The notes: generated from the sequence alone by a model not told the origin. A DNA stretch of 64,000 nucleotides from Azospirillum sp. B510 (GCF_000010725.1 NC_013854.1:1827001-1891000), one strand, 5' to 3'. Shown: positions 1 through 9,370, counted from the first letter of the stretch. A program made the numbers and translations.

Positions 1-141
1 GTGGACCATCAGCAGGCCCTTCTCCAGCGTCTTCGACGCCAGCGCCCGCTCCTGCAAGGCCTTGCGGCGCTTCATCTTCTCGGCATGGCGGCGGTTTAGC
101 TCGCCGGCGTCGGCCATGGTGTCGGCCATGGTGTCGGTCAT
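1..141 (-). CDS. cobO: Corrinoid adenosyltransferase CobO, N-terminal part only
   Basis: Only the first 47 codons lie in the window; the gene runs off the left edge. The visible residues contain an RRHAEKMKRRKALQ segment and end in GLLMVH, matching the N-terminus of CobO/BtuR-type cob(I)yrinic acid a,c-diamide adenosyltransferases just before their P-loop. The family transfers the adenosyl group of ATP to the cobalt of corrinoids in the cytoplasm. Its ATG overlaps the cobU stop codon by four bases (ATGA), so the two are translationally coupled in a cobalamin operon. The early part has a repeated Met-Ala-Asp-Thr, so the exact start could be a few codons further in. The family call rests on the N-terminus alone. 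Confidence 0.75.
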   Translation of the reverse strand, partial: MTDTMADTMADAGELNRRHAEKMKRRKALQERALASKTLEKGLLMVH

Positions 142-677
142 GCGGGGGTTCCCTTCACGAACATCGGCAGACCGGCGACGGTCAGCACGACGCGCGGCGC
201 CACGGCCGCGATGGATTGATGCAGGCGGCCGGCATGGTCGCGGAAACGGCGGGCCAGCGCGTTGTCGGGCACGATGCCGAGCCCGACCTCGTTGGAGACC
301 AGCACCACCCGCCCCGGCAGGGTCGGCAGAAGCGCGACCAGCGCCGCGCTCTCCGCCGCGATGTCGGCGTCGGCCATCATCAGGTTGGTCAGCCACAGGG
401 TCAGGCAATCGACCAGCAGTCCGGTGCCCGCGGCGGCGTGGCGGCGCAGGGCGCCGGTCAGATCGCGCGGCTCCTCCACCGTCGTCCAGTCCGGGCCGCG
501 GTCTTCACGGTGCTTCGCCACCCGTTCCGCCATCTCGGCATCCCACACCTGCGAGGTGGCGATGTAGACGCGCGGGCCGCCCGGCGCGGTCACCAGCCCC
601 TCGGCATAGCGGCTCTTGCCAGAGCGGGCGCCGCCCAGCACCAGGGTCAGGTCGGCGTTCGGTATCCCGGCGCTCAT
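138..677 (-). CDS. cobU: Adenosylcobinamide kinase / adenosylcobinamide-phosphate guanylyltransferase
   Basis: A 179-residue protein of normal CobU/CobP length. A P-loop GGARSGKS lies at residues 15-22, followed by the conserved segments DCLTLWLTNLM and VLVSNEVGLGIVP. The enzyme phosphorylates adenosylcobinamide and then adds GMP to give adenosylcobinamide-GDP, the nucleotide-loop step of cobalamin synthesis, in the cytoplasm. It sits between the cupin gene and cobO, with a four-base ATGA overlap at both ends, so the three genes form one coupled unit. No cobalamin riboswitch is visible upstream of the unit. The identification is firm. Confidence 0.93.
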   Translation of the reverse strand: MSAGIPNADLTLVLGGARSGKSRYAEGLVTAPGGPRVYIATSQVWDAEMAERVAKHREDRGPDWTTVEEPRDLTGALRRHAAAGTGLLVDCLTLWLTNLMMADADIAAESAALVALLPTLPGRVVLVSNEVGLGIVPDNALARRFRDHAGRLHQSIAAVAPRVVLTVAGLPMFVKGTPA

Positions 678-1135
678 TCCCAAACACGTCCGTCGCGGTG
701 GCGATAGGCGCCGTCGCGCCAGACCATGTCCTCGTCGGAATAATCGATCTCGTCGCCGGCGCCGCGGTCGCCAACCTCCAGATAGCTGGCCGGGCGGTCG
801 CCGTGGTTGATCAGCCGGTGGCCGTCGGCGACGCCGTGGGGAAAGCCGGCGCACATGCCGGCGCTCAACGGAGTCTCGCCGGCATCGGTCACCAGCGTCA
901 GCTCGCCCTCGACCACATAGACGAACTCGTCCTGCCGGCTGTGCCAATGGCGCAGGGCCGACGAGGCACCGGGCGCCAGCCGGGTCAGGTTGACGCCGAA
1001 ATTGCTCAGCCCCAGCGGATCGCCCAGCACCACCCGGTGCCGCCCCGCGACCTGCCCCCGGAAGGGCTGCGGATAGTCGGTGGCGCCGGTTTCGGCGGAC
1101 AGGCTGGCGGGATCGATGACCGGCGGTTTTGGCAT
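674..1135 (-). CDS. Cupin-domain protein
   Basis: A 153-residue single-domain cupin. Motif 1 is visible around residues 63-79 (RHWHSRQDEFVYVVEG, with His63, His65 and Glu70 as probable metal ligands), and motif 2 around residues 93-110 (GMCAGFPHGVADGH, His100). Such small cupins bind a metal and often act on or sense sugars or small acids; no substrate can be read from the sequence. I chose the ATG giving MPKPPVID because upstream codons in the frame look non-coding. Its stop overlaps the cobU start (ATGA), so it is the first visible gene of the cobalamin operon, although a role in cobalamin synthesis is not established for the family. Confidence 0.8.
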   Translation of the reverse strand: MPKPPVIDPASLSAETGATDYPQPFRGQVAGRHRVVLGDPLGLSNFGVNLTRLAPGASSALRHWHSRQDEFVYVVEGELTLVTDAGETPLSAGMCAGFPHGVADGHRLINHGDRPASYLEVGDRGAGDEIDYSDEDMVWRDGAYRHRDGRVWE

Positions 1136-1313
1136 GGCCCGTCTCCGGTTTGGCTGTGCGGGTCCGGACTGTCGCAAACCGCACCGGCTGCGTCAAACGG
1201 CGCAAGCCCCTTCGGCGGGCAGGGTTGCCGATCGGGCTTGCCCGCGCCCCGGCCGACAGGCATCCTCGCAGCCGGCATTCTTGCTGCATCGCAACATCAA
1301 AAGCCGCGAACCG

Positions 1314-2135
1314 ATGACGACCCTGGAACTGATCAGCCGCCACCCCGCCGGCACGGCCAAGGCGCCGCCGCTCCTGTTCGTTCATGGCGCCTTCAGCGGC
1401 GCCTGGATCTGGGACGCCAAGTTCCTTCCCTGGTTCGCCGCCCGCGGCTGGGAGGCTCACGCCGTCTCGCTGCGCGGCCACGGCGACAGCGAGGGGCGCC
1501 ACCGGCTGGACAGCTTCGGCATCGCCGACTTCGTCGATGACGTTCTGGAGGCGGCCGGCCGCCTGTCCGCCCCGCCGGTGCTGATCGGCCATTCCATGGG
1601 TGGCATGGTGGTCCAGCGGGCACTGGCGAAGCGCCGCTTTCCAGCCGGCGTGCTGATGGCGTCGGCGCCGCCCTACGGCCTGCTGTCCTCGACCATGGGG
1701 CTGGCCTGGCGCTCCCCCTTCGTGTTCCAGCAGATGTCGATGCTGATGACCTTCGGCGAGAGCGCCTTCGATCCGGAGGCGATCCGCCGCGCCATGTTCT
1801 CCGACAAGATGCCTCGCGACGAAGCCGCGCAATATGACAGGCGCATGCAGGAGGAGTCGCGCCGCGTCCTGCTGGATATCGGCGGCTGGATTCCCTTCCC
1901 CGTGCTGCCGCCCCGCGATTTGCCGATTCTGGTGATGGGGGCGGAGGAGGATCTGCTTTTCCCCCGCGCCGAGGTGGTCGCCACCGCCATGGCGCTGGGC
2001 ACCGAGCCGGTGTTCCTGCCGGGCATGGGCCACGCGATGATGCTCGAACAGGACTGGCAGTCCGCCGCCGAGCGGGTCGAAGGCTGGATCGCCGAGACGC
2101 TCGGGGTCAAGGCGGGGACGGTCGAGGCGGCCTGA
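1314..2135 (+). CDS. Alpha/beta-hydrolase
   Basis: A 273-residue alpha/beta-hydrolase fold protein. Visible elements are the oxyanion strand LLFVHGAFSG near residue 20, the nucleophile elbow GHSMGG with Ser94, and the C-terminal histidine in PGMGHAMML near residue 240. No signal peptide is seen, so it is probably cytoplasmic. Family members hydrolyse esters, lactones or related bonds; the substrate is unknown. It is divergent from the cupin-cobU-cobO operon across about 180 bp and convergent with the FmdB-type gene, so it is likely transcribed alone. The start is the first ATG giving a normal N-terminal strand. Confidence 0.82.
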   Translation: MTTLELISRHPAGTAKAPPLLFVHGAFSGAWIWDAKFLPWFAARGWEAHAVSLRGHGDSEGRHRLDSFGIADFVDDVLEAAGRLSAPPVLIGHSMGGMVVQRALAKRRFPAGVLMASAPPYGLLSSTMGLAWRSPFVFQQMSMLMTFGESAFDPEAIRRAMFSDKMPRDEAAQYDRRMQEESRRVLLDIGGWIPFPVLPPRDLPILVMGAEEDLLFPRAEVVATAMALGTEPVFLPGMGHAMMLEQDWQSAAERVEGWIAETLGVKAGTVEAA

Positions 2136-2160
2136 AGCCGCCTTATCCCCTTGGCCCGCC

Positions 2161-2388
2161 CTATCTGGGCCGTTCCGACCGCGAATAATTGCTGAAATGC
2201 CCCTCCTTGGCCGCCATCCGGCGGGCGGACTGGACGACGGCGCCGGATTTGCCCTCCGGCGCGACCGCCGACAGCTGCCGGCTCAGGTCGGCGCTGCCGC
2301 AGGACGGGCAGACAGGCGTCTCACCGGAGCGGACCAGGGTCTCGAACCCATGGTCGCAGGCCTTGCAGCGATAGGAATAGAGCGGCAT
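2161..2388 (-). CDS. FmdB-type zinc-ribbon protein
   Basis: A 75-residue protein starting MPLYSYRC with two Cys pairs (Cys8/Cys11 and Cys27/Cys30) forming a rubredoxin-like zinc ribbon. This is the FmdB/CxxC_CXXC_SSSS family of putative regulatory proteins, small and cytoplasmic, with no proven biochemical role. The tail is charged and probably disordered. A GTG/ATG start further upstream is possible, but MPLY is the family's conserved start. It is convergent with the alpha/beta-hydrolase gene, the stops being 26 bp apart. Confidence 0.85.
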   Translation of the reverse strand: MPLYSYRCKACDHGFETLVRSGETPVCPSCGSADLSRQLSAVAPEGKSGAVVQSARRMAAKEGHFSNYSRSERPR

Positions 2389-2490
2389 CGGGACCTCGCG
2401 GAACGGATGGCAACATGCCGAGTATCCCGCAATATCCATACTCTGAAAACGGTTTTGTTGCGGCGCACATCGCGGTGCACGGCGGCGGCG

Positions 2491-2697
2491 TCAGCCGGCC
2501 ACCCCGCCGAAATCGAAGCCGGCGGTTTCCACCGCCTGCCGAACCAGTTCGGCCGGAATGCCGCCATCGACCAGCACGGTGCCGGTGGCGAGATCGACGG
2601 TGACCGCTGCGTCGGGCGCCGCCTTGATGATCGCGTTGGAAACCGAGCGGGCGCAGCCGCCGCAGGTCATCCCATCCACCTTGTACGCATCGGCCAT
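2491..2697 (-). CDS. Heavy-metal-associated (HMA) domain protein, CopZ-like
   Basis: A 68-residue single HMA domain with the metal-binding motif GMTCGGC (Cys12 and Cys15). Stand-alone HMA proteins carry Cu(I) or related soft metals between transporters in the cytoplasm. No P-type ATPase or CueR-type regulator is visible next to it, so its partner must lie elsewhere. It lies just downstream of the polysaccharide deacetylase gene on the same strand, with a 25-base gap, and could be read from the same transcript. Confidence 0.88.
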   Translation of the reverse strand: MADAYKVDGMTCGGCARSVSNAIIKAAPDAAVTVDLATGTVLVDGGIPAELVRQAVETAGFDFGGVAG

Positions 2698-2722
2698 CGT
2701 CGCGGGCTCCCCTTCGGTCGGG

Positions 2723-3850
2723 TCAGCCGCCGGCATGGTGCGTCCGCACCACGGCGCTGACCGGGACAAGAACGAAGCCACGCTTTTGCACATCCGGCAG
2801 CCAGGACGCCAGTGCCTCGATTGTCGCATCATGCGGGTGGCCGATGGCGACGGCATAGCCCTGGCGCTTCGCCACCTGCTCGGTCTTCGCCAACTGGGCC
2901 TTCACCGCCGCCACCGTTTCCTGGTTGTCGAGGAAGACGTCACGGCCGACCCAGGGCATCTTCAACTCCTGCGCCAGCCCGATTCCGGCGCTGTTGGGCG
3001 TGGTCCGGCTGTCGAGCCACAGCAGGCCCCGGCGGTGCAGTTCGGCCAGCACCGGCGCCAGCGCCGCCCGATCGGCGGTGAAGCGGCTGCCCATATGGTT
3101 GTTCACCCCGACATAACCGTCGAAACTGTCCAGCGCCGCGCGGAACCGCTTCACGATCTCCCCCTTGTCGAGCGAGACCAGCAGGGCGTTCGGACCGGGG
3201 TCGGCCTTGACGCTGGGCTCCATCGGCATGTGCAGCATCAGTTCATGGCCGTTGGCGCGGGCCGCCTTCGACTGGGCCGACAGGTCGCGGGCATAGGGCA
3301 GCCAGGACAGCGTCAGCGGACCGTGCAGCGATGCCATCCGGGTCGAGCGCCTGCGGTCCAGCCCCATGTCGTCGATGACGATGGCGATGACCGGCTTGCC
3401 CGGCGGCACCTCGGCCGGCAGGGCGTTCCTGCGCCACAGCGCGGCATTGCCCGGCGGCGGCTGCACCGGCGCCACGGCGGGCGGAACCGGTGGCGGCAGC
3501 ATCGCCACGGTGGTCGCCGGCGGGCGCGATTCGGCCTGGGGCTGGGCGGACGCCGGCCTTTCCGGCACCGCATGCTCCGGTCCTTCCGCGGCCTGCGGAG
3601 CGGTCGCTTGCTGGGCGGGCGCCTCCGTCTTCGCCGCCGGCAGGGCGGGTGGGGCGGGTGCAGGCACGGCGGCCGGTCGCACGGCGGCTTGCTGCGCCGG
3701 CTCGCCGCCGGATCGGCCGCCGGTCAGCGTCGCGACGCCGATCGCCACGGCGAACACCGCGGCGACCGCGGCCAGGGCCAGAAGGAAAGGGTTCGACAGA
3801 AAAGGCGGAAGGGAAGACTTGCGGGCTCTCGAAGGCGCCTTGCGGGCCAT
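2723..3850 (-). CDS. Divergent polysaccharide deacetylase (YibQ/DUF610 family)
   Basis: A 375-residue, inner-membrane-anchored periplasmic protein. A basic N-terminus is followed by one transmembrane helix (about residues 20-42), then a long Ala/Pro-rich linker, then the catalytic-type domain beginning PVIAIVIDDMGLDRRRS and containing MLHMPMEP and NNHMGSRFT. The family is related to carbohydrate esterases and is usually linked to peptidoglycan remodelling together with EnvC-type M23 factors. No such factor is next to it here. I use the ATG giving MARKAPSR; an ATG five codons upstream is equally possible. Confidence 0.82.
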   Translation of the reverse strand: MARKAPSRARKSSLPPFLSNPFLLALAAVAAVFAVAIGVATLTGGRSGGEPAQQAAVRPAAVPAPAPPALPAAKTEAPAQQATAPQAAEGPEHAVPERPASAQPQAESRPPATTVAMLPPPVPPAVAPVQPPPGNAALWRRNALPAEVPPGKPVIAIVIDDMGLDRRRSTRMASLHGPLTLSWLPYARDLSAQSKAARANGHELMLHMPMEPSVKADPGPNALLVSLDKGEIVKRFRAALDSFDGYVGVNNHMGSRFTADRAALAPVLAELHRRGLLWLDSRTTPNSAGIGLAQELKMPWVGRDVFLDNQETVAAVKAQLAKTEQVAKRQGYAVAIGHPHDATIEALASWLPDVQKRGFVLVPVSAVVRTHHAGG

Positions 3851-3949
3851 GGTGACGACGTCCATCCTGCGACCGGGGCGCCGCACAGTGGCACCCCGCC
3901 ACGGAGACCGCAATCGCCCAAACGGCGCAAACCAGAGCGAGGCCACCCG

Positions 3950-4405
3950 ATGCGTCCCTTCCTTGTCACCGCCTCGCTCGCGCTGGCGACCGCGTCTTGC
4001 CCGGCGCTGGCGGCGGGCGGGCCGCAATGCCCGGCTTCGGTCACCGTCACCGCGCAACCGGACGCTCCCGGCGGCTGGGCGCCCTATTCCGGCCGCGACA
4101 GCCATCCCTTCATCGGCATCACCCTGATCGAGGGCGATCGGACGGAGCAGATGGCCAGCGCCGCGCGCACCACGCTGGCGCCCGACCGCGAGGCCCGGCA
4201 CGCCCGCCGCCTGATCCAGCTTTGGGAGTTCGACACCCGGCAGATGGGGAAGATCTTCGTTCTCTGCCGCTACCGCGATACCCAGGCGACCCTGGCCGCC
4301 GACCTGCCGCGCCATACCCGCCGCTGTACCCTGACGCTGGAAACCGACCTCGGCGGCGCCGTCCTCGACGACCCGAAGACACCACCGCAGTTCGATTGCC
4401 GCTGA
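3950..4405 (+). CDS. Secreted Cys-containing protein, STY0301-like
   Basis: A 151-residue protein with a clear Sec signal peptide ([21 protein letters not shown]), so the mature form is probably periplasmic. The mature part has Cys residues near its start (QCPASV), in VLCRYRDT, in RRCTLT and at the C-terminus (FDCR). This pattern, with GWAPY near the N-terminus and a Y-x-D-T-x-x-x-L stretch, resembles the uncharacterised STY0301 family. No function is known. It is divergent from the deacetylase across about 100 bp, with the trp cluster starting 91 bp downstream. Confidence 0.65.
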   Translation: MRPFLVTASLALATASCPALAAGGPQCPASVTVTAQPDAPGGWAPYSGRDSHPFIGITLIEGDRTEQMASAARTTLAPDREARHARRLIQLWEFDTRQMGKIFVLCRYRDTQATLAADLPRHTRRCTLTLETDLGGAVLDDPKTPPQFDCR

Positions 4406-4496
4406 GGCTGGAAATCCGCCCCCTCAAGGGCTAGGGTGTCGGTCGTTGGAACAGGGCCGGAACGGCCCAGAGGATCCGGGCGAAGGTGGAAGGCGC

Positions 4497-5090
4497 ATGC
4501 TGCTGCTCATCGACAATTACGACAGCTTTACCTACAACCTCGTCCATTATCTGGGCGAGCTGGGCGCCGACGTGCAGGTCCGCCGCAACGACGCCCTGAC
4601 GGTGGAGGAGGCGATGGCGCTCCGCCCCGCCGGCATCGTGCTCTCCCCCGGGCCCTGCGATCCCGACCGCGCCGGCATCTGCTTGGCCCTGATCGACGCC
4701 GCCGCCAAGGCGCGCCTGCCGCTGATGGGCGTCTGCCTGGGTCATCAGTCGATCGGCCAGGCCTTCGGCGGCCGGGTGATCCGCGCGCCGGTTCCCATGC
4801 ATGGCAAGGTCGACAACATCCGCCATGACGGGCGCGGCGTGCTCGCCGGCCTGCCCAGCCCGTTCCGCGCCACCCGCTACCATTCGCTGATCGTCGAGCG
4901 CGACACCCTGCCCGCCTGCCTGGAGGTGACCGGCGAGGCCGCCGACGGCCTGATCATGGCGCTGGCCCATCGCGACCTGCCGATCCACGGCGTGCAGTTC
5001 CATCCCGAGAGCATCGAGAGCGAGCACGGCCATAAAATTCTTCGGAATTTCCTGGATCTGACGTCCCCCCGCCTGGAGAAGGCGGCATGA
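4497..5090 (+). CDS. trpG: Anthranilate synthase glutaminase component TrpG
   Basis: A 197-residue class-I glutamine amidotransferase. [20 protein letters not shown] opens the protein, the nucleophile is Cys80 in [10 protein letters not shown], and the His-Glu pair is in [10 protein letters not shown]. It supplies ammonia to TrpE for anthranilate synthesis in the cytoplasm. trpE is not adjacent, as is common in alphaproteobacteria. The ATG was chosen for the conserved N-terminus and has an AAGG-type ribosome site. The stop overlaps the trpD start (ATGA), showing tight coupling. Confidence 0.95.
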   Translation: MLLLIDNYDSFTYNLVHYLGELGADVQVRRNDALTVEEAMALRPAGIVLSPGPCDPDRAGICLALIDAAAKARLPLMGVCLGHQSIGQAFGGRVIRAPVPMHGKVDNIRHDGRGVLAGLPSPFRATRYHSLIVERDTLPACLEVTGEAADGLIMALAHRDLPIHGVQFHPESIESEHGHKILRNFLDLTSPRLEKAA

Positions 5091-6121
5091 GCGGCGACCT
5101 GACCGACATGAAGGCGATCCTGGGCAAGGTCGCCACCGGCGCCGCCCTGACCGAGGCCGAGGCCGGCTTCGCCTTCGACATCATCATGTCCGGCAACGCC
5201 ACCCCGTCGCAGATGGGCGGCTTCCTGATGGCGCTGCGCGTGCGCGGCGAGACGGTGGACGAGATCGCCGGCGCCGCCCGCGTCATGCGTTCCAAGGCGA
5301 TCCCGGTGGAGGCGCCTCCCGGCACCATCGACACCTGCGGCACCGGCGGCGACGGGGTCGGCACCTACAACATCTCCACCGCCGCCGCCCTGGTGGTCTC
5401 GACCTGCGGCGTGCCGGTGGCCAAGCATGGCAACCGCGCCATCTCGTCCAAATCGGGCGCCGCCGATGTTCTCGGCTCGCTCGGCGTCAACCTCGACTGC
5501 GATTTCGCGCTGGTGCGCAAGGCGCTGTGGGACGCCGGCATCGCCTTCCTGATGGCGCCGCGCCACCATCTCGCCATGCGCAATGTCGGGCCGACCCGCG
5601 TCGAGCTCGGCACCCGCACCGTCTTCAACCTGCTGGGGCCGCTGGCCAACCCGGCGACCGCCGGACGGCAGGTGCTCGGCGTCTTCTCCAAGCAATGGGT
5701 GGCGCCGCTGGCCCATGTGCTGAAGCGGCTGGGGTCGGAGGCCGCCTGGGTCGTCCACGGTTCCGACGGGCTGGACGAGATCACCACCACCGGCCCGACC
5801 ACCGTCGCCCAGCTGAAGAACGGCGAGGTCACGGTGTTCGAGGTGAAGCCGGAGGATGCCGGCCTGCCGCGCGCCCGCATCGAGGATCTGAAGGGCGGCG
5901 ACGCCCAGGTCAACGCCGCCGCCATCCATGCCCTGTTCGACGGTGTGCGCAGCCCCTACCGCGACATCGTCCTGCTGAACGCCGCCGCCGCCCTGCTGGT
6001 GGCCGGCAAGGCCGCGACGCTGAAGGAGGGTGTCGCGATGGCCGCCGACGCCATCGACAGCGGCGGCGCCCGCGACCGGCTGCGCCGGCTGGTTGCCATC
6101 ACCAACGAGACGGTGGCCTGA
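5087..6121 (+). CDS. trpD: Anthranilate phosphoribosyltransferase
   Basis: A 344-residue TrpD. The PRPP-binding loop [13 protein letters not shown] lies near residues 84-96, with [21 protein letters not shown] following and [20 protein letters not shown] in the middle. It transfers anthranilate to PRPP, the second committed step of tryptophan synthesis. Its start overlaps trpG by four bases and its stop overlaps the trpC start by one base, so trpGDC is a single coupled unit. Length and motifs are normal. Confidence 0.97.
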   Translation: MSGDLTDMKAILGKVATGAALTEAEAGFAFDIIMSGNATPSQMGGFLMALRVRGETVDEIAGAARVMRSKAIPVEAPPGTIDTCGTGGDGVGTYNISTAAALVVSTCGVPVAKHGNRAISSKSGAADVLGSLGVNLDCDFALVRKALWDAGIAFLMAPRHHLAMRNVGPTRVELGTRTVFNLLGPLANPATAGRQVLGVFSKQWVAPLAHVLKRLGSEAAWVVHGSDGLDEITTTGPTTVAQLKNGEVTVFEVKPEDAGLPRARIEDLKGGDAQVNAAAIHALFDGVRSPYRDIVLLNAAAALLVAGKAATLKEGVAMAADAIDSGGARDRLRRLVAITNETVA

Positions 6122-6924
6122 TGAGCGACGTTCTGACCCGCATCAACGACGACAAGCGCGCCCTGGTGGCGGCCCGCAAGGCCGCCCGCCCGCTGTCGGA
6201 GGTCGAGGCCGCGGCCAAGGCCGCCAACGAGACCAATCCGCCGCGCGGCTTCATCCGGGCGCTCAGCGCCGCGGTGGAGGCCGGCCGCTACGGCCTGATC
6301 GCCGAGATCAAGAAGGCGAGCCCGTCCAAGGGCCTGATCCGCGCCGACTTCGACCCGCCGTCGCTCGCCCGCGCCTACCGGGAGGGGGGAGCGACCTGCC
6401 TGTCGGTGCTGACCGACGAGCCCTATTTCCAGGGCCGGGACGAGTATCTGGTGGCCGCCCGCGCCGCGGTCGATCTGCCGGTGCTGCGCAAGGACTTCAT
6501 GGTCGATCCCTATCAGATCGTGGAGGCCCGCGCGCTGGGCGCCGACTGCATCCTGATCATCATGGCCTCGCTGTCCGACGCCCAGGCGGCGGAGATCGAG
6601 GATGCCGCGATCGCCCAGGGACTGGACGTGCTGGTCGAGGTGCATGACCGCGCCGAGCTGGACCGCGCGCTGGCGCTGAGGACGCCGCTGCTCGGCGTCA
6701 ACAACCGCAACCTCAAGACGCTCACCGTCGACATCGCGACGACGGAGGAGCTGGCGGCCAATGTGCCGGCCGACCGCATGCTGGTCGCCGAAAGCGGGCT
6801 CCACACCCCCGCCGATCTGGCACGGATGGCGAAGGTCGGAGCCCGCTGCTTCCTGGTCGGCGAATCGCTGATGCGGCAGGCCGACGTCACCGCCGCCACC
6901 CGCGCCCTGCTCGCCCCGGTCTGA
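6121..6924 (+). CDS. trpC: Indole-3-glycerol phosphate synthase
   Basis: A 267-residue TIM-barrel TrpC. Visible signatures are [53 protein letters not shown] and VAESGLHT, which carry the catalytic Lys/Glu/Asn residues of the family. It closes the ring of CdRP to give indole-3-glycerol phosphate. It is monofunctional, with no TrpF fusion. It overlaps trpD by one base and is followed four bases later by the GNAT gene. Confidence 0.97.
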   Translation: MSDVLTRINDDKRALVAARKAARPLSEVEAAAKAANETNPPRGFIRALSAAVEAGRYGLIAEIKKASPSKGLIRADFDPPSLARAYREGGATCLSVLTDEPYFQGRDEYLVAARAAVDLPVLRKDFMVDPYQIVEARALGADCILIIMASLSDAQAAEIEDAAIAQGLDVLVEVHDRAELDRALALRTPLLGVNNRNLKTLTVDIATTEELAANVPADRMLVAESGLHTPADLARMAKVGARCFLVGESLMRQADVTAATRALLAPV

Positions 6925-6928
6925 TCCG

Positions 6929-7432
6929 ATGGCGGCCGTCTCGACCAATGACATCGCGATCGCCACGGAAAGCCCGCGCCAGGACGCGGTGATCGCGCTG
7001 GTCGCCGCCCTCGACCGCTATCTGCTCGACCTCTATCCGGCGGAGACCTGCCACCTGCTGGACATCGCCTCGCTGGAGGCGGCGGACGTCCGTTTCCTCG
7101 TCGCCCGCAAGGACGGCGTGCCGGTCGGCTGCGCCGCGCTGCGCGTCGATCATTCCGGCTATCGGCCGGGCGGCTATGGCGAGGTCAAGCGGATGTATGT
7201 CGATCCATCCGCCCGTAGCCACCGCGTCGGCGAGCGCCTGCTCGCCCGCCTGGAGGAACTGGCGCGGGCGGAGGGGCTGTCCGCCCTGCTGCTCGAATCC
7301 GGCATACACCAGCACGAGGCGCTGGCGCTCTACCGCCGGGCCGGCTTCGCCGACCGTGGCCCCTACGGCTGCTACAAGGACCACGACGTCAGCGTCTTCA
7401 TGGAAAAACCGCTTCAGGAGACCGGCCGATGA
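6929..7432 (+). CDS. GNAT-family N-acetyltransferase
   Basis: A 167-residue protein with a GNAT fold. Motif A is [20 protein letters not shown] around residues 88-107, containing the acetyl-CoA pyrophosphate loop R-x-x-R-V-G, and motif B is [14 protein letters not shown] near the C-terminus. The acceptor is unknown; single-domain GNATs acetylate amino acids, antibiotics, proteins or small amines. It is inserted in the trp-moa operon, four bases after trpC and overlapping moaC by four bases (ATGA), so it is expressed with both. Confidence 0.88.
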   Translation: MAAVSTNDIAIATESPRQDAVIALVAALDRYLLDLYPAETCHLLDIASLEAADVRFLVARKDGVPVGCAALRVDHSGYRPGGYGEVKRMYVDPSARSHRVGERLLARLEELARAEGLSALLLESGIHQHEALALYRRAGFADRGPYGCYKDHDVSVFMEKPLQETGR

Positions 7433-7938
7433 GCGGCTTCACCCATTTCGACGCCGACGGCAAGGCGGTGATGGTCGATGTCTCCGACAAGGCCGACACC
7501 GAACGCACCGCCACCGCGGCCGCCACCGTGCTGATGCGGCCGGACACCCTGGCTCTCATCATGCAGGGCGGCGTCAGGAAGGGCGACGTGCTGTCGGTCG
7601 CCCGGCTGGCCGGCATCATGGGGGCGAAACGCACCCCGGACCTGATCCCGCTGTGCCACCCGCTGATGCTGACCTCGGTCAAGGTGGATCTCTCCTGCGA
7701 CCCGGCCCGCAACGCGGTGGACGTGACCGCCACCTGCAAGCTGAAGGGCCAGACCGGCGTGGAGATGGAGGCGCTGACCGCCGTCACCATCGCGGCGTTG
7801 ACCGTCTACGACATGTGCAAGGCGGTGGATCGCGGCATGACCGTCACCGATGTCCGCCTGCTGCACAAGGCCGGCGGCAAGAGCGGCGACTGGGGTGGCG
7901 CCGCCGTGACGCCCGCCGTTCCATCAGCCGGGACCTGA
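7429..7938 (+). CDS. moaC: Cyclic pyranopterin monophosphate synthase MoaC
   Basis: A 169-residue MoaC. Motifs seen are [14 protein letters not shown] at the start, [17 protein letters not shown] in the middle, and [20 protein letters not shown] with KAVDRGM near the end, which carry the family's catalytic Lys and Asp. It forms cyclic pyranopterin monophosphate, the first stable intermediate of molybdenum cofactor. It overlaps the GNAT gene and is followed by moeA after four bases. The association of moaC and moeA with trpC is widespread in alphaproteobacteria. Confidence 0.96.
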   Translation: MSGFTHFDADGKAVMVDVSDKADTERTATAAATVLMRPDTLALIMQGGVRKGDVLSVARLAGIMGAKRTPDLIPLCHPLMLTSVKVDLSCDPARNAVDVTATCKLKGQTGVEMEALTAVTIAALTVYDMCKAVDRGMTVTDVRLLHKAGGKSGDWGGAAVTPAVPSAGT

Positions 7939-7942
7939 CGCC

Positions 7943-9172
7943 ATGATCTCCGTCGCCGAGGCGCGCGCGCGCATCCTGTCGGCCTTCGCCCCGCTGCCGG
8001 CGGAGACCGTGGCATTGCCCGAGGCTCTCGGCCGGGTGCTGGCCGGACCGGCGATCGCCCGCCTGACCCAGCCGCCCTTCCACGCCGCCGCCATGGATGG
8101 CTGGGCGGTGCGCGCCGCCGACATCGCCGCCGCGACCGCGGAGACACCCGTCACGCTCCGCCGCATCGGCGAATCCGCCGCCGGCCATGCCTTCGCCGGC
8201 AGGATCGGGCCGGGCGAGGCCGTGCGCATCTTCACCGGCGCGCCCCTGCCCGAGGACGCCGACGCCGTGGTGATGCAGGAGGATTGCGACGCCGACGATA
8301 CCAGCGTCCGGATCGGCCGCGCCGTGGTCGCCGGCCGCTTCGTCCGGCAGGCTGGATTCGACTTCACGGCCGGGCAGGAGCTGCTGCCGCGGGGCCGGCG
8401 CCTGACCGCCCGCGACATCGCGCTGGCCGCCGGCGGCAATCTGCCCTGGCTGTCGGTCCATCGCCGGCCGCGCATCGCCATCCTCGCCACCGGCGACGAG
8501 ATCGCCCTGCCCGGCGACCCGCTGGGGCCGAGCCAGATCGTCAGCACCAACGCGCTCGGCCTGTGCGCCCTGGTCACCGCCCAGGGCGGCCTCGCCCACA
8601 ATCTCGGCGTCGCCAGGGACACGCCGGACAGTGTCGCCACACTGGCGAAGGGAGCGGCCGGCTGCGACCTGCTGGTCACCACCGGCGGCGCCGCCCATGG
8701 CGATTACGACCTTGTGCGCGACGTTCTGGCCGACTACGGGCTGACGCTGGAGGTTCAGGCCGTGGCGATGCGGCCGGGCAAGGCGGTGATGTTCGGGCGC
8801 GCCGGGTCGGTTCCGCTGCTGGGCTTGCCGGGCAATCCGGTTTCCACCGGTGTCACCGCCCTGCTGTTCCTACGCCCGGTCCTGCGCCTGTTGCAGGGAT
8901 TGCCGCCCGAGGACGACCGCCCGCCGCCGCGCGCCCGCCTGGCCACCGCCCTGAAGGCCAACGACCGCCGCGAGGATTACCTGCGCGCGACCCTGGCCAC
9001 CGGCCCCGACGGCATTCCGACGGTGACGCCCTTCGCCCGCCAGGACAGCGCCATCACCTCGCTTTACGCCCAGGCCGACTGCCTGATCCGTCGCCCGCCC
9101 AATGCCGACCCGGAGCCGGCCGGCGCCATGGTGGCCGTGCTTCCCCTGACTGATGGAGCGCTCAGCGTCTGA
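7943..9172 (+). CDS. moeA: Molybdopterin molybdenumtransferase MoeA
   Basis: A 409-residue MoeA of normal length. FHAAAMDGWAVRA near residues 48-60, the ATGDEI segment and the GLPGNPVSTGV segment are the hallmark motifs. It inserts molybdate into adenylylated molybdopterin in the cytoplasm. It follows moaC in the same operon. The downstream gap of about 200 bp holds the lexA promoter, so lexA has at least one independent transcript. Confidence 0.95.
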   Translation: MISVAEARARILSAFAPLPAETVALPEALGRVLAGPAIARLTQPPFHAAAMDGWAVRAADIAAATAETPVTLRRIGESAAGHAFAGRIGPGEAVRIFTGAPLPEDADAVVMQEDCDADDTSVRIGRAVVAGRFVRQAGFDFTAGQELLPRGRRLTARDIALAAGGNLPWLSVHRRPRIAILATGDEIALPGDPLGPSQIVSTNALGLCALVTAQGGLAHNLGVARDTPDSVATLAKGAAGCDLLVTTGGAAHGDYDLVRDVLADYGLTLEVQAVAMRPGKAVMFGRAGSVPLLGLPGNPVSTGVTALLFLRPVLRLLQGLPPEDDRPPPRARLATALKANDRREDYLRATLATGPDGIPTVTPFARQDSAITSLYAQADCLIRRPPNADPEPAGAMVAVLPLTDGALSV

Positions 9173-9247
9173 CCGCCCGCCATCCTCGCGACCTTGCGGA
9201 TTGAACAGTGAACGGAGGCGGGAAAACCGTTTCATACCGTTCCAAAT

Positions 9248-9311
9248 GTTCCATTCAAGTTCTCAAATAGGACGGTGGGGGCTTGACGCGCCCCAGGAAC
9301 CAAACTAGAAC
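9248..9311 (+). promoter_or_regulatory. lexA promoter with two SOS (LexA) boxes
   Basis: Two exact alphaproteobacterial direct-repeat LexA sites are visible: GTTC-N7-GTTC at 9248-9262 and, in the opposite orientation, GAAC-N7-GAAC at 9297-9311. A sigma70-type promoter fits with -35 TTGACG at 9283-9288 and -10 TAGAAC at 9306-9311 (17-base spacer), so the second box covers the -10 element. An extra GTTC lies at 9239-9242. This predicts classical autorepression of lexA. Confidence 0.82.
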
Positions 9312-9370
9312 AGGGGAGCAACGTTTGGTTTTTGTTCCATCTTCAGTCTGGCGACGGCCGGGAGGCATCG

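Noticed and set aside
1136..1313. Possible cobalamin riboswitch upstream of the cupin-cobU-cobO unit
   Set aside because: I looked on the minus strand for the B12 box and its conserved paired elements and found none.
62..1540. Long plus-strand open frame opposite cobU and the cupin gene
   Set aside because: Arg/Pro/Ala-rich translation without domains; the opposite strand holds well-conserved genes. High GC makes such shadow frames common.
4406..4496. Possible trp leader peptide or attenuator before trpG
   Set aside because: No short frame with clustered Trp codons and no alternative hairpins with a T tract.
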